The notes: a model not told the origin generated them from the letters alone. A stretch of 64,000 bases of DNA from Hymenolepis diminuta (GCA_900708905.1 CAADRB010000008.1:1247525-1311524), one strand, 5' to 3'; positions 40,401 through 47,739 are shown, numbered from the stretch's first letter. Made by a program: numbers and translations.

Positions 40401-42695
40401 TTTGTGGGTAGGTGGAGGAGAGAAGAAGGTACCACCGTAAATCTTTCCTCTCCCCCTTGATTTCTTTTCCCCAACGTCTCACACGTTTCGTATAGGTCCT
40501 AAAATCTCCTTCTGACTTAGCAAAACTCAGTAGCTCACCTTTTCCCCAGCTTCATTAGGCATTACTTACGTTAATGTGTATTTTTTTATTAAAATGGAAA
40601 CTATAAATAAAGTTCTTACATTGGAATAGATCCTAGCGCTATTTAAAACTAAGAGAAAAGTGAAGGTTCTGTATTAGAATGTAATAATACGGCTTCAAAA
40701 ATCTTGCTGATCAAATTTGGAGGAATTCCCATCAATTAAATCTCAACTGTAAAGAAGCCTGTAAGGAAGTTGCAGATAATTTTTCCAAATAGCAATGGTT
40801 TGTATTTTGAACTCTCATTTTCATAAATGCGTCAGTGGCGCATCGGTCATCGTGCATGTCTGCCACGTCAGATGTCACGGTTCCGACCCCCATCGGCGCA
40901 CACTCGGCGGACAAAATCGCCAACCGTACTGGTTGAGTCTAGCTAACAGGGAGAGTGGCAGGGAGGCTCTGTGACGCTACTTTCTACCCAAGAGAGCATT
41001 GGAAACCGTTTTCCTAGACGGGCTTGGAATTGAATTGCATTCGCATTTCAGCTGAAAAAAGGATTCACCTAAATTTAAATGTTTCAAAAGATTGAATTAT
41101 GGCGCCTGTCTTCGGATTCGGTACTATCTGTGATTTGAGATCAGTACAATTTGTCCCTTAATAGTCAAGAAACTGGCAATCAATCATTAAACATGCTTCC
41201 AAATACTGGCTTATTTTTCAAACTTAAGGTAGCTTTGCCTAAGGCAAGAAATTTTCGATTCGTAAAAAGGTCTATTGCCCCAGTGAAATGATCATATATA
41301 TGCTCAATTGGTCTGAAATATATATTAACTGCGAAGCACTTTTTTGCGCCCGAATAGTTAGTATTCAGATCAGCCATTTTGGCGAAACTTAAGCTTTGAA
41401 TGAAGTATCACATGATTTTAATTCACATTTCTACAGTTAGTTAGACAGATCCTGATTTTTAAACCAATCACTTCTGGTCAATGATCACTAAAATTTCAAC
41501 TTTAAATCTTGATAATATTTATTTAGAAATAATGGTTGGAATTTTAATGCCTAATATTGAAAATTTTCATCGGTTAAGTAGTAATTAACGAGAAAATGCA
41601 ATGATAGCTAATATTTCATGATGTTTACTCCTTTTCTAAATATTTTTATGGAAACTGTCACGATTTATTTCAGGATTCGCCAAGTGTTACCTAAAGTATA
41701 ATATTTCTTGAGTTATTGATTTCCATGCTAGTTGACAAAATAATCTAATGTCTTAGGTGTTCGAAGAAATAAATATATGATTTCTATTTGTTCCTTCATT
41801 TATAATTCACTTTCTTATTTGGCTATTAATCAATTAATCTGTTAGGATATCATCTTTCATATGAGCATACTTCTTTTATCTTTATAATCACATTAACTAA
41901 TCCGCCTATTTTCTACAGTCATTTATGTTTCGGTATCATTTAATCCGTCATTTTATTGAACATTCATTTAGCATCTCCTCATCATAAATGTAATCTTTCA
42001 CTCGATCACTCCGATTTTGTGTCTTGCTTCTTCTGTCCCTGTCAAAATCTCCCTAAGCACGTGTCTCCGCCTCACTTTAACGGAGCTCTAAAGTATTTTG
42101 AATGTATTCTTGTTGTCATGTGATACGTGACCCCAAGATATATTTTCGATATCTTGAGTAGCGCTCATAAATTTTCTGTTAACGGAGTTATTTTCTCGGC
42201 TTTTAGATTTGTATGGTTCTCATCTTTATAATTATATCAATGATTGATTTTTGTATCAATCGAATAATTAATTCAGTTGTTTCAACTCGTTATTAATTAA
42301 TCATTATTATTATTATTATTGATAACTCAGTAAAAACTTTTACAAGTTTTAATCATGGAAAAGCAGCAGCTTCTATTCTTTAATTTGGATAAAAAAAAAA
42401 CAAAAAATAGAAAAGCATCTTTTGGAGTGTTTTTCTTTGGAGCAGTCTCTAAAATAAGTTCTTTATCTCATGATTTGGGCTTAATATGTAAAAGTTGTCA
42501 AAACTGTCAGTGATTTTGTTAAATTATCACTTTGTCAAATATTAATGTTTATGTGGTAATTCGTCCTCTCTAAAAGCATAAGTACACCTCTTCGATGTAC
42601 AACAGATCACTTTTTGTTAATAAGATCTTATCTTCCCTTCTTCAGAATTTAAAAGCATGATGCAACTGATGCGCAAACCAAAGAAGCGAAAATAA
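1373..42695 (+). CDS. Calmodulin-like four-EF-hand calcium-binding protein, five exons
   Basis: The join of 1373-1481, 6779-6922, 13923-14023, 24952-25099 and 42646-42695 gives 183 residues and a TAA stop. The product is a calmodulin-superfamily Ca2+ sensor, expected in the cytosol and expected to change shape on Ca2+ binding and regulate partner proteins. Four 12-residue EF loops start at Asp46, Asp82, Asp121 and Asp157. All have acidic or Asn ligands at positions 1, 3 and 5 and Glu at position 12. The AFxxFD and MI helices that flank calmodulin loops are present. It differs from calmodulin (about 149 aa) by a basic N-terminal extension of roughly 20-35 residues, a longer central linker that contains Cys, and a basic tail ending RKPKKRK. 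It is therefore a divergent calmodulin-like protein rather than calmodulin itself. Troponin C-like or other EF-hand paralogues are alternatives. All introns are GT-AG with matching phases. Exon 1 and the exact start are the weakest parts. Confidence 0.82.
1560..1745. repeat. Family B dispersed repeat
   Basis: It shares ATTCAGAGCTTATTAATC, GGTTGTTGGTCAAGCCACCT, CGATTTATTTATTATCTTTG and GGATGAGACTAACAC with copies near 24635, 26880 and 28550. It starts only about 80 bases after the exon 1 donor. Confidence 0.5.
2100..2405. repeat. Family B dispersed repeat, diverged copy
   Basis: It runs from GTCAGGATGTCAAGA to GAGTTCACCCAAGGTGCATT. The ends match the 28550 copy (left) and the 24635 copy (right). 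The middle is diverged. Confidence 0.4.
4285..4345 (-). repeat. Short match to the family T SINE body
   Basis: The reverse complement reads TGGAAAACGCCTTTAAAAAC followed by AGGC. This resembles the body segment seen at 14225-14262 and 41000-41025, in the opposite orientation. The match is short and imperfect. Confidence 0.2.
4375..4500 (-). repeat. Family A SINE-like repeat, partial copy
   Basis: It contains the family core TTAACCAGAGCAGTTGGCCA and, further right, GATCTCTGATTTTGCAGAC, equivalent to the tRNA-like head of the 15575 copy. It is diverged. Confidence 0.4.
6779..6922 (+). CDS. Calmodulin-like gene, exon 2 (EF-hand 1 and start of EF-hand 2)
   Basis: The acceptor follows a long pyrimidine tract ending TTTCTAG at 6778, and the donor is G|GTGAGT at 6923. 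The exon encodes residues 38-84. EF loop 1 is DVDHDGRITETE, with D, D, D, T and E at ligand positions 1, 3, 5, 9 and 12. The exiting helix and the first three residues of EF loop 2 (DTD) follow. A codon for the conserved Gly85 is split across the intron. An open frame runs back through the pyrimidine tract to an ATG at 6667, but that stretch reads as hydrophobic intron sequence and is not taken as coding. Confidence 0.92.
7745..7935 (-). repeat. Family A SINE-like repeat
   Basis: The copy is aligned by eye with 15600-15775. It shares the ATTCTGGAGT...CTTATGAGAAA tail, the core GACCATCCACATCACTGGAT and the tRNA-like end GCCACTGGTGC. Confidence 0.5.
9700..9885. repeat. Family C dispersed repeat, diverged copy
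   Basis: GATCTTCGGATTTGGGCTAT and TTGAACTATGATGATCGTCT follow the order of the copies at 17870 and 36395. Confidence 0.35.
11175..11210 (+). repeat. Purine-rich GA tract
   Basis: An almost pure purine run rich in GGGA and GAGA in intron 2. A longer, less pure purine-rich zone lies at 19195-19320. Confidence 0.6.
13640..13795. repeat. Family B dispersed repeat, diverged partial copy
   Basis: TTTGACCCCTAGTTTCAGGA and GCCCACTATCTTCG...TTGATAGGCTGATT follow the family B order seen at 26910-26980 and 28655-28730. It lies about 130 bases upstream of exon 3. Confidence 0.35.
13923..14023 (+). CDS. Calmodulin-like gene, exon 3 (rest of EF-hand 2 and linker)
   Basis: The acceptor is TTTTAG at 13922 and the donor is AGG|GTAAGT at 14024. 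The exon completes EF loop 2 (DTDGNGTVEFNE) and continues through EFLLMMNRY, the counterpart of calmodulin EFLTMMARK. The central linker follows (SEKTANCPDAEMLEAFR); it is about two residues longer than in calmodulin and contains a cysteine. It ends in phase 0 directly after the AFR that precedes EF-hand 3. Confidence 0.93.
14185..14275 (+). repeat. Family T SINE body fragment
   Basis: CATCTCTACTCAAGCTGCAT and TTGGAAAACGCTTTCCTAAG followed by CAGGCTCGGGG match the body of the 40826 SINE. The tRNA-like head is absent. Confidence 0.45.
15575..15785 (-). repeat. Family A SINE-like repeat, best-preserved copy
   Basis: On the minus strand it begins with a tRNA-like head whose A-box-like TGACGCAGTGG lies at plus 15757-15767, followed by TGCGAGTCTGACAAATCGG. 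The body follows with ATGACCAACCACACTGGTTA, ending near ATATCC at about 15620. Directly left (15567-15605) is a second core-like piece, TTAACCGGTGCGGTTGATCA, probably a nested or joined family B fragment. Head plus body plus dispersed copies fits a tRNA-derived SINE. Confidence 0.55.
16269..16409 (-). pseudogene. Gypsy-type retrotransposon integrase remnant
   Basis: The minus-strand frame reads LRTTAHPRLYGKSPMEILVG followed by RSRPKLYQSLEYAP and a stop. This matches the end of the Gypsy/Ty3 integrase core, where a T-x-H-x(n)-G-x-SP-x-E-x-LxGR-x-R pattern is typical. Only about 46 codons are open: a TGA lies just upstream at 16410-16412 and TAA ends the frame. I could not recognise reverse transcriptase, RNase H, LTRs or a primer-binding site around it. 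The reading continues open past the stop with basic, degraded sequence (ARLKKER), as expected for a decaying pol gene. It is antisense within intron 3. Confidence 0.5.
17870..18105. repeat. Family C dispersed repeat
   Basis: TCGGATTGTAGTAAATGCTT, GGATATCCAGTGCTCATTGA and TTTTTCCTCCAAAAGGTCGA are shared with the 32340 copy and more loosely with 36395. The 60-codon frame at 17912-18094 lies inside it and is not a gene. Confidence 0.45.
18785..18985. repeat. Family B dispersed repeat
   Basis: CCACAATATTCAGAGATTAT, TGACCGGTTTATTTGAG and GGTTAGTTATGCCACCACGA line up with the 28550 and 1560 copies. Confidence 0.5.
21040..21175 (-). repeat. Family A SINE-like repeat, partial copy
   Basis: It has the core TTAACCAGTGCAGTTGGCCA. 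At the far end, TTAACAGCTGCGCTATCAAC on the plus strand reads as a tRNA-like A-box region on the minus strand. Confidence 0.45.
22985..23055 (-). repeat. Family A SINE-like repeat, head only
   Basis: Plus GCAGATTCGCATGTTGATTA followed by ATGCGCTACC matches the head of the 15575 copy (CAGACTCGCATGTTGACCAC). No body is visible. Confidence 0.35.
24635..24900. repeat. Family B dispersed repeat next to exon 4
   Basis: It runs from GTCAGGATATCACG through CTCATGTCACCTCGATTTAT and GGCAAGAGCAAGTAGATGAG to TTCACCCTAGGTGG. It ends about 50 bases before the exon 4 acceptor. Confidence 0.5.
24952..25099 (+). CDS. Calmodulin-like gene, exon 4 (EF-hands 3 and 4)
   Basis: The acceptor is TTTCCTGCAG at 24951 and the donor is G|GTACGT at 25100. 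The exon encodes residues 119-167. EF loop 3 is DHNNDSYIDHDE, with Ser instead of the usual Gly at loop position 6. The helix pair with FLGET and MIKEAD follows, then EF loop 4, DADHDGLVDFE. The last Glu of loop 4 (position 12) is split by the next intron. This is the exon most similar to canonical calmodulin and also the least AT-rich stretch in its neighbourhood. Confidence 0.95.
25623..25681 (+). other. Possible alternative terminal exon of the calmodulin-like gene
   Basis: A long T-rich tract ending TTTGTTTAG at 25622 precedes an open stretch in the phase needed by the exon 4 donor. Splicing here would give a codon for Gly in place of Glu168, then NKASSRTSTSVLVSPDVI and TAA at 25679-25681. 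The segment is less AT-rich than its surroundings. Good-looking acceptors arise by chance in T-rich introns, so this is weak. Confidence 0.2.
26880..27035. repeat. Family B dispersed repeat
   Basis: TATTCGGAGGTTGTTCACGG, CATGGTTGGTCGTCTCATCT and AAGTAGACGAGACTAACAC match the 1560 and 24635 copies. Confidence 0.5.
28550..28790. repeat. Family B dispersed repeat
   Basis: It begins GTCGGGATATCAAGAGTCTT, continues with GTTTGAACCCTGTGTATCTA (a possible B-box-like motif), CCACAATATTCGAGTTTGTT and GAGTGGTTGGCCGCCACACT. It is the most complete left half of the family in this window. Confidence 0.5.
29990..30495 (-). mobile_element. Candidate solo LTR
   Basis: This block is markedly less AT-rich than the surrounding intron. 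Read on the minus strand it starts near TGTCATGG, has a TATA-like TATTTAAG (plus 30342-30349), and about 300 bases on has an AATAAA (plus 30044-30049), then ends near GTTGCCA. This is the U3-TATA-R-polyA order of a long terminal repeat. I found no matching target-site duplication, primer-binding site or second LTR. The 74-codon minus-strand frame at 30260-30484 has no recognisable domain. Confidence 0.3.
31076..31101. repeat. Short inverted repeat (8-bp stem)
   Basis: GGTGGATC and GATCCACC pair around a 10-base loop in intron 4. No function is apparent. Confidence 0.3.
32340..32540. repeat. Family C dispersed repeat
   Basis: TTGGATTGCGGTAAATGCTT, GATATTCAGTGCTTTTTTTA and TTTTTTCCTCCAAATGGTTG match the 17870 copy. 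Open frames that overlap it are incidental. Confidence 0.45.
34940..35884 (-). pseudogene. Broken mariner-like (maT-type) transposase
   Basis: Minus-strand frames together cover a Tc1/mariner superfamily transposase. In order they show a basic N-terminus with RKRKRRCQRS and GFVRRVHGMIDENPGKSMRDI from 35884, a middle part with VFGAVSSEGHI and QGLTVNADA, the second catalytic region VFQQDSAPSHK, then a shifted stretch matching PNSWPPNSPELNPF-D-YYV, then VVEKEVNKYPHNTK, and a C-terminus ending VIEAEGGYIE with a stop at 34940-34942. The spacing of the last two Asp residues, allowing for the frameshift, suggests about DD37D as in maT elements. Several frameshifts and in-frame stops disable it. The first catalytic Asp region (normally FSDEKNF) is corrupted. 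I could not identify convincing terminal inverted repeats. It lies antisense in intron 4. Confidence 0.8.
36395..36600. repeat. Family C dispersed repeat, diverged copy
   Basis: CCTCGGAATTGCAGCGACCC, GATATCCATCGCCTATTGAC and TTAATCACGATGATCGGTCT match the order and spacing of the 17870 copy. Confidence 0.4.
40826..41070 (+). repeat. Family T tRNA-derived SINE
   Basis: The 5' part is tRNA-like. It has an A box TGGCGCATCGG (40836-40846), a B box GGTTCCGACCC (40879-40889) and an acceptor-like pairing of TGCGTC with GGCGCA at the ends of about 72 bases. A non-tRNA body follows, with GGAAACCGTTTTCCTAGACG and GGCTTGGAATTG. The cloverleaf arms are imperfect, so it is not a working tRNA gene. The 63-codon minus-strand frame across it is incidental. 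Confidence 0.6.
42303..42320 (+). repeat. (ATT)6 microsatellite
   Basis: Six uninterrupted ATT units, about 325 bases before exon 5. Confidence 0.85.
42646..42695 (+). CDS. Calmodulin-like gene, exon 5 (C-terminus and stop)
   Basis: The acceptor is CCCTTCTTCAG at 42645. Two bases complete Glu168 of EF loop 4. The exon then encodes FKSMMQLM, equivalent to FVQMMTAK at the end of calmodulin, followed by a seven-residue basic tail RKPKKRK and TAA at 42693-42695. The basic tail could act as a nuclear or membrane-contact signal, but that is inference only. Confidence 0.92.
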
Positions 42696-43425
42696 GAACC
42701 TAAAGTTATCTCCACCGACCACTTTGGTCATTGCGCTATCTTCAATCGAGAAGCAACTTTAACAGCAACATCTTCAAGAGACCAACAACACACCGTTCTA
42801 CCTTGCTCAAATTCATTCCGATTAATTCCTATTCTACATACATACAACCCCTTCCGTCCCGACTCCTTTCTCCTCTCTGACTGCCCACTTGATTCCACTT
42901 CCTGAATAACCCTTTTGTATAAACACTGACCAATAGATTGTTTGAGGCCTATTTTCCCAATCTGCGCGCACTCACTGTAAGAGTCTCTTGGACTCCTCTG
43001 CTCAAAAGATTAAAAAACATTCAAAGGAGCGTGCAGACGTTAAAGAAAGCCACACTTTCCCAAGCATTCGGAACGCTGTTATAACTTATTTTTGTTTTCT
43101 GTTTCCTCTACCATCCCCTCTCTCTTTGTCAAATGTTCTTTACGTATACTTTATGTGTTTTCAAAAAAAACGCTCGGGAACACAGCGCGTGCATGACTCA
43201 ACACACACGGTGTGCCCACCACTTGACCACCGGAAATACTATTTAGTAACGTATTCTTATTATCTTTGATCCTATGTTATCCCTGCTCTCTTCCCGCTCT
43301 CTCCTTGATTGATCCTTGTACGGTTAAAATTACTGGATAAGGATATTTAAATGGAGATTTTGTCTTTGTGTTTATATTGGGAATTAGAAGTGGGTAGGGA
43401 AAATAAAGACGCAATTTAAAGTATG
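42696..43425 (+). other. Probable 3' UTR of the calmodulin-like gene
   Basis: The sequence after the stop stays clearly less AT-rich than the introns until about 43330. It contains ATTAAA at 43009-43014 and AATAAA at 43402-43407, either of which could set the poly(A) site. The 93-codon open frame at 42988-43269 lies inside this stretch and has no protein-like features. Confidence 0.55.
43402..43407 (+). promoter_or_regulatory. Candidate polyadenylation signal AATAAA
   Basis: A canonical hexamer about 700 bases after the stop codon, just where base composition falls back to AT-rich. An ATTAAA variant at 43009-43014 is the upstream alternative. Confidence 0.4.
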
Positions 43426-44196
43426 GTTACCTATCCATGAGAGTAGAAATTTGATGCATTCCTGGAAGATGCAAATGCTTACCTTAAAACATAATCTAAA
43501 ATTGTTTTAATTTTGTGCTGAAAAGCATCTAAAACTATTTTAATTTTGTAGCCATTGGGGGATTAATGTTACTTAGCGTATGGGAAATTGGTCGCACTTA
43601 ATGTGATTTCCATATTCTTTTTTCATTATAGGACAAGAATAATTACCTGTACGTAATAATAAAATCGTAGAATGTAAGCGTAATCAGGTGACACTATATT
43701 TCATCAGAAATTAGTGAGTACGAATGTCAATTGTTAATGGTGTCTGAATGAAAATATTTTCTTCAAACGTCCCCTGTCGATCAGCACTAATTGATATAGG
43801 GAATTTACCACTGGTATTATTCAGCTAATATTTGATAGAATAGAATGGCTGAGGTCACTTAATTAACCAGGAAAAATGTCCCATAATGAGTACGCTCCTT
43901 TTACATGTCGGCTTACCCTAATGTGATGCCGTGTAAATAACATGTCTGCTTCATGGATGTTTTGCCACTTGCAGTGTGAATTATCACTGTATAGAGAAAC
44001 CAATAACGCTCTCCATCACGCAGTTATCATATTTCCCTGCATTTTGGTTGAATATAGCAGAGGTAGTCCTCAATTTGTCTTAATAATAAAAAATTGATTT
44101 TTTGTGTGAGCCCTGTAATATTTTATTTTGAACAGACATTAGTCCAGAGGATCTTCACTAGAATTTTGCAGTGGGAAGGGGCTCATGCTGATTAAT
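43426..44196. other. Intergenic, nothing recognised
   Basis: AT-rich sequence between the probable poly(A) site of the calmodulin-like gene and the mariner element. No coding signal or repeat was recognised. Confidence 0.4.
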
Positions 44197-44200
44197 ATCA

Positions 44201-44229
44201 GATTGTAAGAGAAGTTCTGTCTAATTTTT
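44201..44229 (+). repeat. Left terminal inverted repeat of the mariner element
   Basis: It pairs with 45481-45509 on the opposite strand and shares AGAAGTTCTGT and the following T-rich run. Confidence 0.7.
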
Positions 44230-44366
44230 GAGCCATGTGTTTAGGGCACGATTACTTCAATTTAGCTCGTTAATGTTATAAGTTTATCTATGGTAATTAA
44301 TAAAATATTATTTCCTCTTTGAGATTGCTTGATAATTATCGTTATTAATAACTACTTCTAGCTCTA

Positions 44367-45438
44367 ATGTACACTCCAAATAAAGAGCATATCAGACATA
44401 TTTTACTGTTTGAATTTCATAAGGGAAATACGACAGGCTCAGCAGCATAAACACTCAAAGGCACTTATGGAAATGATGTTGTGGATGAAAATACCTGCAG
44501 AAGGTGGTTTTCACCAGGCGGTTTCAAAAAGGATGACTTCAGCCTGAAGGACGAACCGAGAGCAGGATTCTGAAAAAAACTCAATTCTGAGCAATTGTAA
44601 GTTGCTATTGATGAAAACCTAATCTGCACTACTAGAGAACTGGACAAAACCTTTTACGTAAGGCGTCATACGATCATATATAGGGAAACGAAAAGACTTG
44701 GCTGGGAAAGTCTCAAAGGCTGGCAAATGAGTCCCACATGGGAAATGGGATTTGTCAAAAATCAATAAGCAACATCTTGTGACCTGTTGTGTTTCACTGC
44801 GTTCTTGTGAACTTCAGGCACCTCTTATAGATCAAATCATAACTGGCGACGAGAAGTGGATTCTTTACAACAATGCTAAGTGCAAAAGACAGTGGCTAGG
44901 TCAAGACAGTGGTTCAAAGCCAATTCCACAACCGAGACAATTCGGGACTGCACCCGAAAAGACTCTTTTGTGTTAATGGAGGGATTTGAAAGGAATTGTT
45001 TATTATGAACTAATGGGCGACAATCAAGCAATGACATCTGAAGTTTACTGTCATCAGTTAACTTGTTTAAAAGCAGTAAACGGCAGGAAAAACGGCCCTC
45101 TTTGATTAATGGAAAGGAATGAGTCTACATCATGACAATGCCAGACCCTACACTTCAAGAGCAACCAAAAATCTCGTTGAAGAATTTGACTGGGGAGTCA
45201 TGCATCACCCACCATATTCTTCCGATCTTCTCTTGCACCAACTGATTTTCATCTTTTCAGGGGCATACAGAATCATTTAATAGAACATAGGCTTACTTCA
45301 ATAGATGAGCTCTAAATGAAGAACCTAGTTTCATTTTTCGAGTACAAACTGGCAAAATTCTATGAAGAAGGAATGAGAAGGCTTATGGCAAGATAGGAAG
45401 CTGTAATTAATAAAAATGGTGACCACGTTGAACACTAA
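44367..45438 (+). pseudogene. Disabled mariner transposase
   Basis: It starts at the ATG at 44367 with YTPNKEHIRHILLFEFHKGN (the N-terminal HTH region). It continues with CRRWFSPGGFKKDDFSLKDE, SEQL*VAIDEN and TTREL, then LIDQIITGDEKWILYNNAK (first catalytic Asp, codon 44848-44850), then HHDNARPYTSRATKNLVEEF (second Asp, 45134-45136). MHHPPYS and, after a frameshift, TDFHLF follow (third Asp, 45244-45246). It ends with a stop at 45436-45438. The spacing corresponds to the D,D34D signature of mariner. Stops after GSAA, RAGF and SEQL and frameshifts near 44750, 45000 and 45230 make it non-functional. The motifs resemble the mariner group that includes human SETMAR/Hsmar1. Confidence 0.85.
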
Positions 45439-45480
45439 GTAAATGTATTCTTGACAAAATTTTCACTTTAATCCAAATTT

Positions 45481-45509
45481 TAAAAATGGACAGAACTTCT
45501 GTTACAGCC
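45481..45509 (-). repeat. Right terminal inverted repeat of the mariner element
   Basis: The reverse complement begins GGCTGTAACAGAAGTTCTGT and matches the left repeat at 44201-44229. It lies about 40 bases after the transposase stop. Confidence 0.7.
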
Positions 45510-45989
45510 AGACATATGGCGACAGGGAATAAAAGAGGTAAGGCGAAATATGATTAAAACTTGTTTTAGTCTTTGCAGTGGGAAGAGATAGGGCAACTAG
45601 TTGCAGCGAAACAATGAGCTTGAGTTTTCTTATGGAATTTGAGCTGGCGTAGTTAAAAAATATCACAAAATAGAGTGCAAAATTCATAGGCAATATGACT
45701 TTTCAAGCTTAAATAGGGATCTGCTCATAGTTTTGACCAAATCTGATTCCTACCGGATGGCTACTTATTTATAAATATATAATGGCCAAAGTGCATATAT
45801 TTGCAAAATATGTATAACTATACTTGTCGAAAATCTCACTTCTATATCCTTCGTTATGGAATAGGGTTGATAAGTACATCTGATACATGAGACAAATTAG
45901 CCAGTACTGTGTTTATATATTTATAAAGAACTTAAACTCTCTGACGTATCAGACAAATAAATATGCATTAGATTAACGGTAGAATCTAA

Positions 45990-46253
45990 AACAACAAATA
46001 CCAATTCCTATCCAAAGGAGGTGCTTCTAGTCACAGTCATTTCAAGCGGACAGTTCAGTCTAAAACACATGTAGTTGAGAAACAATCAGCCTCAAGTCCT
46101 AAACAAGCATTCAAAAGAAGCTCATTTTCAGAGAACTCAGCATCATCAAAAATTATGTGGCCACCTCAAGACCGAGAAATGAGGTGGAATTGTAGAGACT
46201 TCACCTCCCATGCACTGGATTATAAATTACTGAATTCTCACGCTCACACCTAG
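45990..46253 (+). other. Unexplained 87-codon open stretch
   Basis: After a TAA at 45987-45989 the frame is open to a TAG at 46251-46253. It reads through segments such as SKGGASSHSHFKRTVQSK, ASSPKQAFKRSSFSENSASS and MWPPQDREMRWNCRDFTSHA. The composition (Ser, Lys, Gln and charged residues, with Trp and Cys near the end) looks protein-like. The DNA is less AT-rich than its neighbours. The only ATGs are late, so it would have to be an internal or terminal exon (a CTTCTAG acceptor sits at 46030) or a pseudogene. Beyond the TAG the same frame reads on with two further stops. I recognise no domain. Confidence 0.25.
46161..46187. repeat. Short inverted repeat (8-bp stem)
   Basis: CCACCTCA and TGAGGTGG pair perfectly around an 11-base loop, inside the open stretch at 45990-46253. 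This could be chance. Confidence 0.3.
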
Positions 46254-47613
46254 ATATGTAATACCTATGGAGATGCTGTCAGTGCCATTATTGGCTAGAA
46301 AGGCACCCAATCATTAAACTCCTATTCAGGCCTATAAGAGTAACCTTATTTCGTAAATACACAACCGTTATTTGAGCTATAAGTCTTGTTTCTTCCTCTT
46401 TCTTGGGCCAGAGTAGCTGTAGCTTCAAATAAGGACAACTAAAAAGTTATATATAACCGAAAGCAAAGAGTCGTACTACATTTATGAGTCTTTAAAGTCT
46501 TTACATCGTGCGATTAATCTACTTTTGAAATCTGTGCCAAATCGGGCTTTCGTTAAAGAAGGTAGCAAGTGGGAATTTTTAAATTTGTAAAATTCTAAAT
46601 AATTTAGCCTTACCTTTAAACCTTTTTTAATTGAAAACTATAAATTCCTTCATATATTGTTTACATAAGTGTCCTGCTTATATCTTTCTAAATATTTTTT
46701 CCAATTGCAAAAACCGAAGAGTCCATTACAGTTGCCAGTCAATCCCGTCTTTGTCTATATAAAACGGATACTATTCTATTTTTAAGTTCGCTGACAGATG
46801 TCTCATATTAATATTCACACTTTCAATCATTGTGATACTATTCTTACGGATTCCTTGGACGCCTACATTTATTTAAGTATTTTGGGCAAAAGAAATAATT
46901 TTTGCATAGGAAAAATTGAATTAATATTTTGTAGTTAATTATTCATAACATTTGCATATTTTTAAAATATGAAAAACTACATTATTGTTCCTTTGAATAG
47001 CTTTGAGCAAATTGCAGGAATTAGCTTAATCTCGTGCTCTTATTGAGTTCGGGGGATTGTAGCTAATTCGGGAGGCTGATGAGGTTTTAATAGAATCCCT
47101 TCTAAATTATCTAGTCTACTCATAAATGCTGCTCATTTTATGTCCTGACGAAGTCCATGCGTAGTTAAGGATTTATCTTTCTTAAATATATACTCTTTCA
47201 GAACCAACACAAAGCAAATACAAATTATACTGTCATGCAAGGTGTTTATGTTTTGAATGAGTCATATCGCTAGATGAGTAACTGACAAAATTGTTCATTT
47301 CTTTCAACTACGTAAATTTGCAGTATTTCTGTTTGTATCGGTAGGATTAACAGACTTAATTAGGATGACTGCTGATGAGGAGTTGAAATTTGGAAAATAA
47401 AATAATTTTTTTTTAAATTTAATTACGAGTAGTAATATAAATTCCGTTGATATTTATCAAATTCGTGAAAAGGCAACTTATTGATAAGCAGCATTGTAAT
47501 TCTTTATTTTTTGCTATTAAACAAACAGAAGAAAGTTTAAAAGAGACCAGAGGAGGTAGTTGGTGAAATCATTTTTGTTTCTCCAAAAAGCTGGAATTCC
47601 GGTGAGCACTTAG

Positions 47614-47739
47614 ATGTTAAATCGTTTTAGTTCGTATTTTCCTGCTTATAATTCGGCAAAGAAAAGAAAAATGGAACCAAAAACGATGTTAGAAGACTGC
47701 TCCTATAAAGAGCGTAAAGTGAATGACGAAGAAATTTAA
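47614..47739 (+). other. Small 41-codon open frame
   Basis: An ATG immediately after an in-frame TAG opens 41 codons to TAA at 47737-47739. The predicted peptide is basic in the middle (AKKRKMEPK) and acidic at the end (NDEEI). The charged, low-AT codons are unusual for this region, but there is no recognised family and the length is compatible with chance. Confidence 0.12.

Larger units (their letters stand above)
25100..42645 (+). other. Intron 4 of the calmodulin-like gene (17546 nt)
   Basis: A phase 1 GT-AG intron and the largest in the gene. It contains a possible alternative last exon (25623-25681), family B copies (26880-27035, 28550-28790), a candidate solo LTR (29990-30495), family C copies (32340-32540, 36395-36600), a broken mariner-like transposase (34940-35884) and a tRNA-headed SINE (40826-41070). 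A pyrimidine-rich, less AT-biased stretch at about 38030-38440 and a mixed one at 40160-40560 match nothing I recognise. Confidence 0.92.
44197..45515 (+). mobile_element. Nearly full-length mariner element
   Basis: A left terminal inverted repeat at 44201-44229 (GATTGTAAGAGAAGTTCTGT...) matches the reverse complement of 45481-45509 (GGCTGTAACAGAAGTTCTGT...) with a few mismatches. The outer edges run into TA-containing sequence, as expected for TA-targeted insertion. The length of about 1.3 kb is standard for mariner. It encloses a disabled transposase on the plus strand and sits in the intergenic region about 0.8 kb past the probable end of the calmodulin-like gene. Confidence 0.75.

Noticed and set aside
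40828..40905. A functional tRNA gene
   Set aside because: A and B boxes are good but the anticodon and D arms do not fold cleanly, and a SINE body follows that recurs elsewhere.
42988..43269. A 93-codon frame downstream of the stop
   Set aside because: Lies in the probable 3' UTR, with low-complexity translation and no recognised domain.
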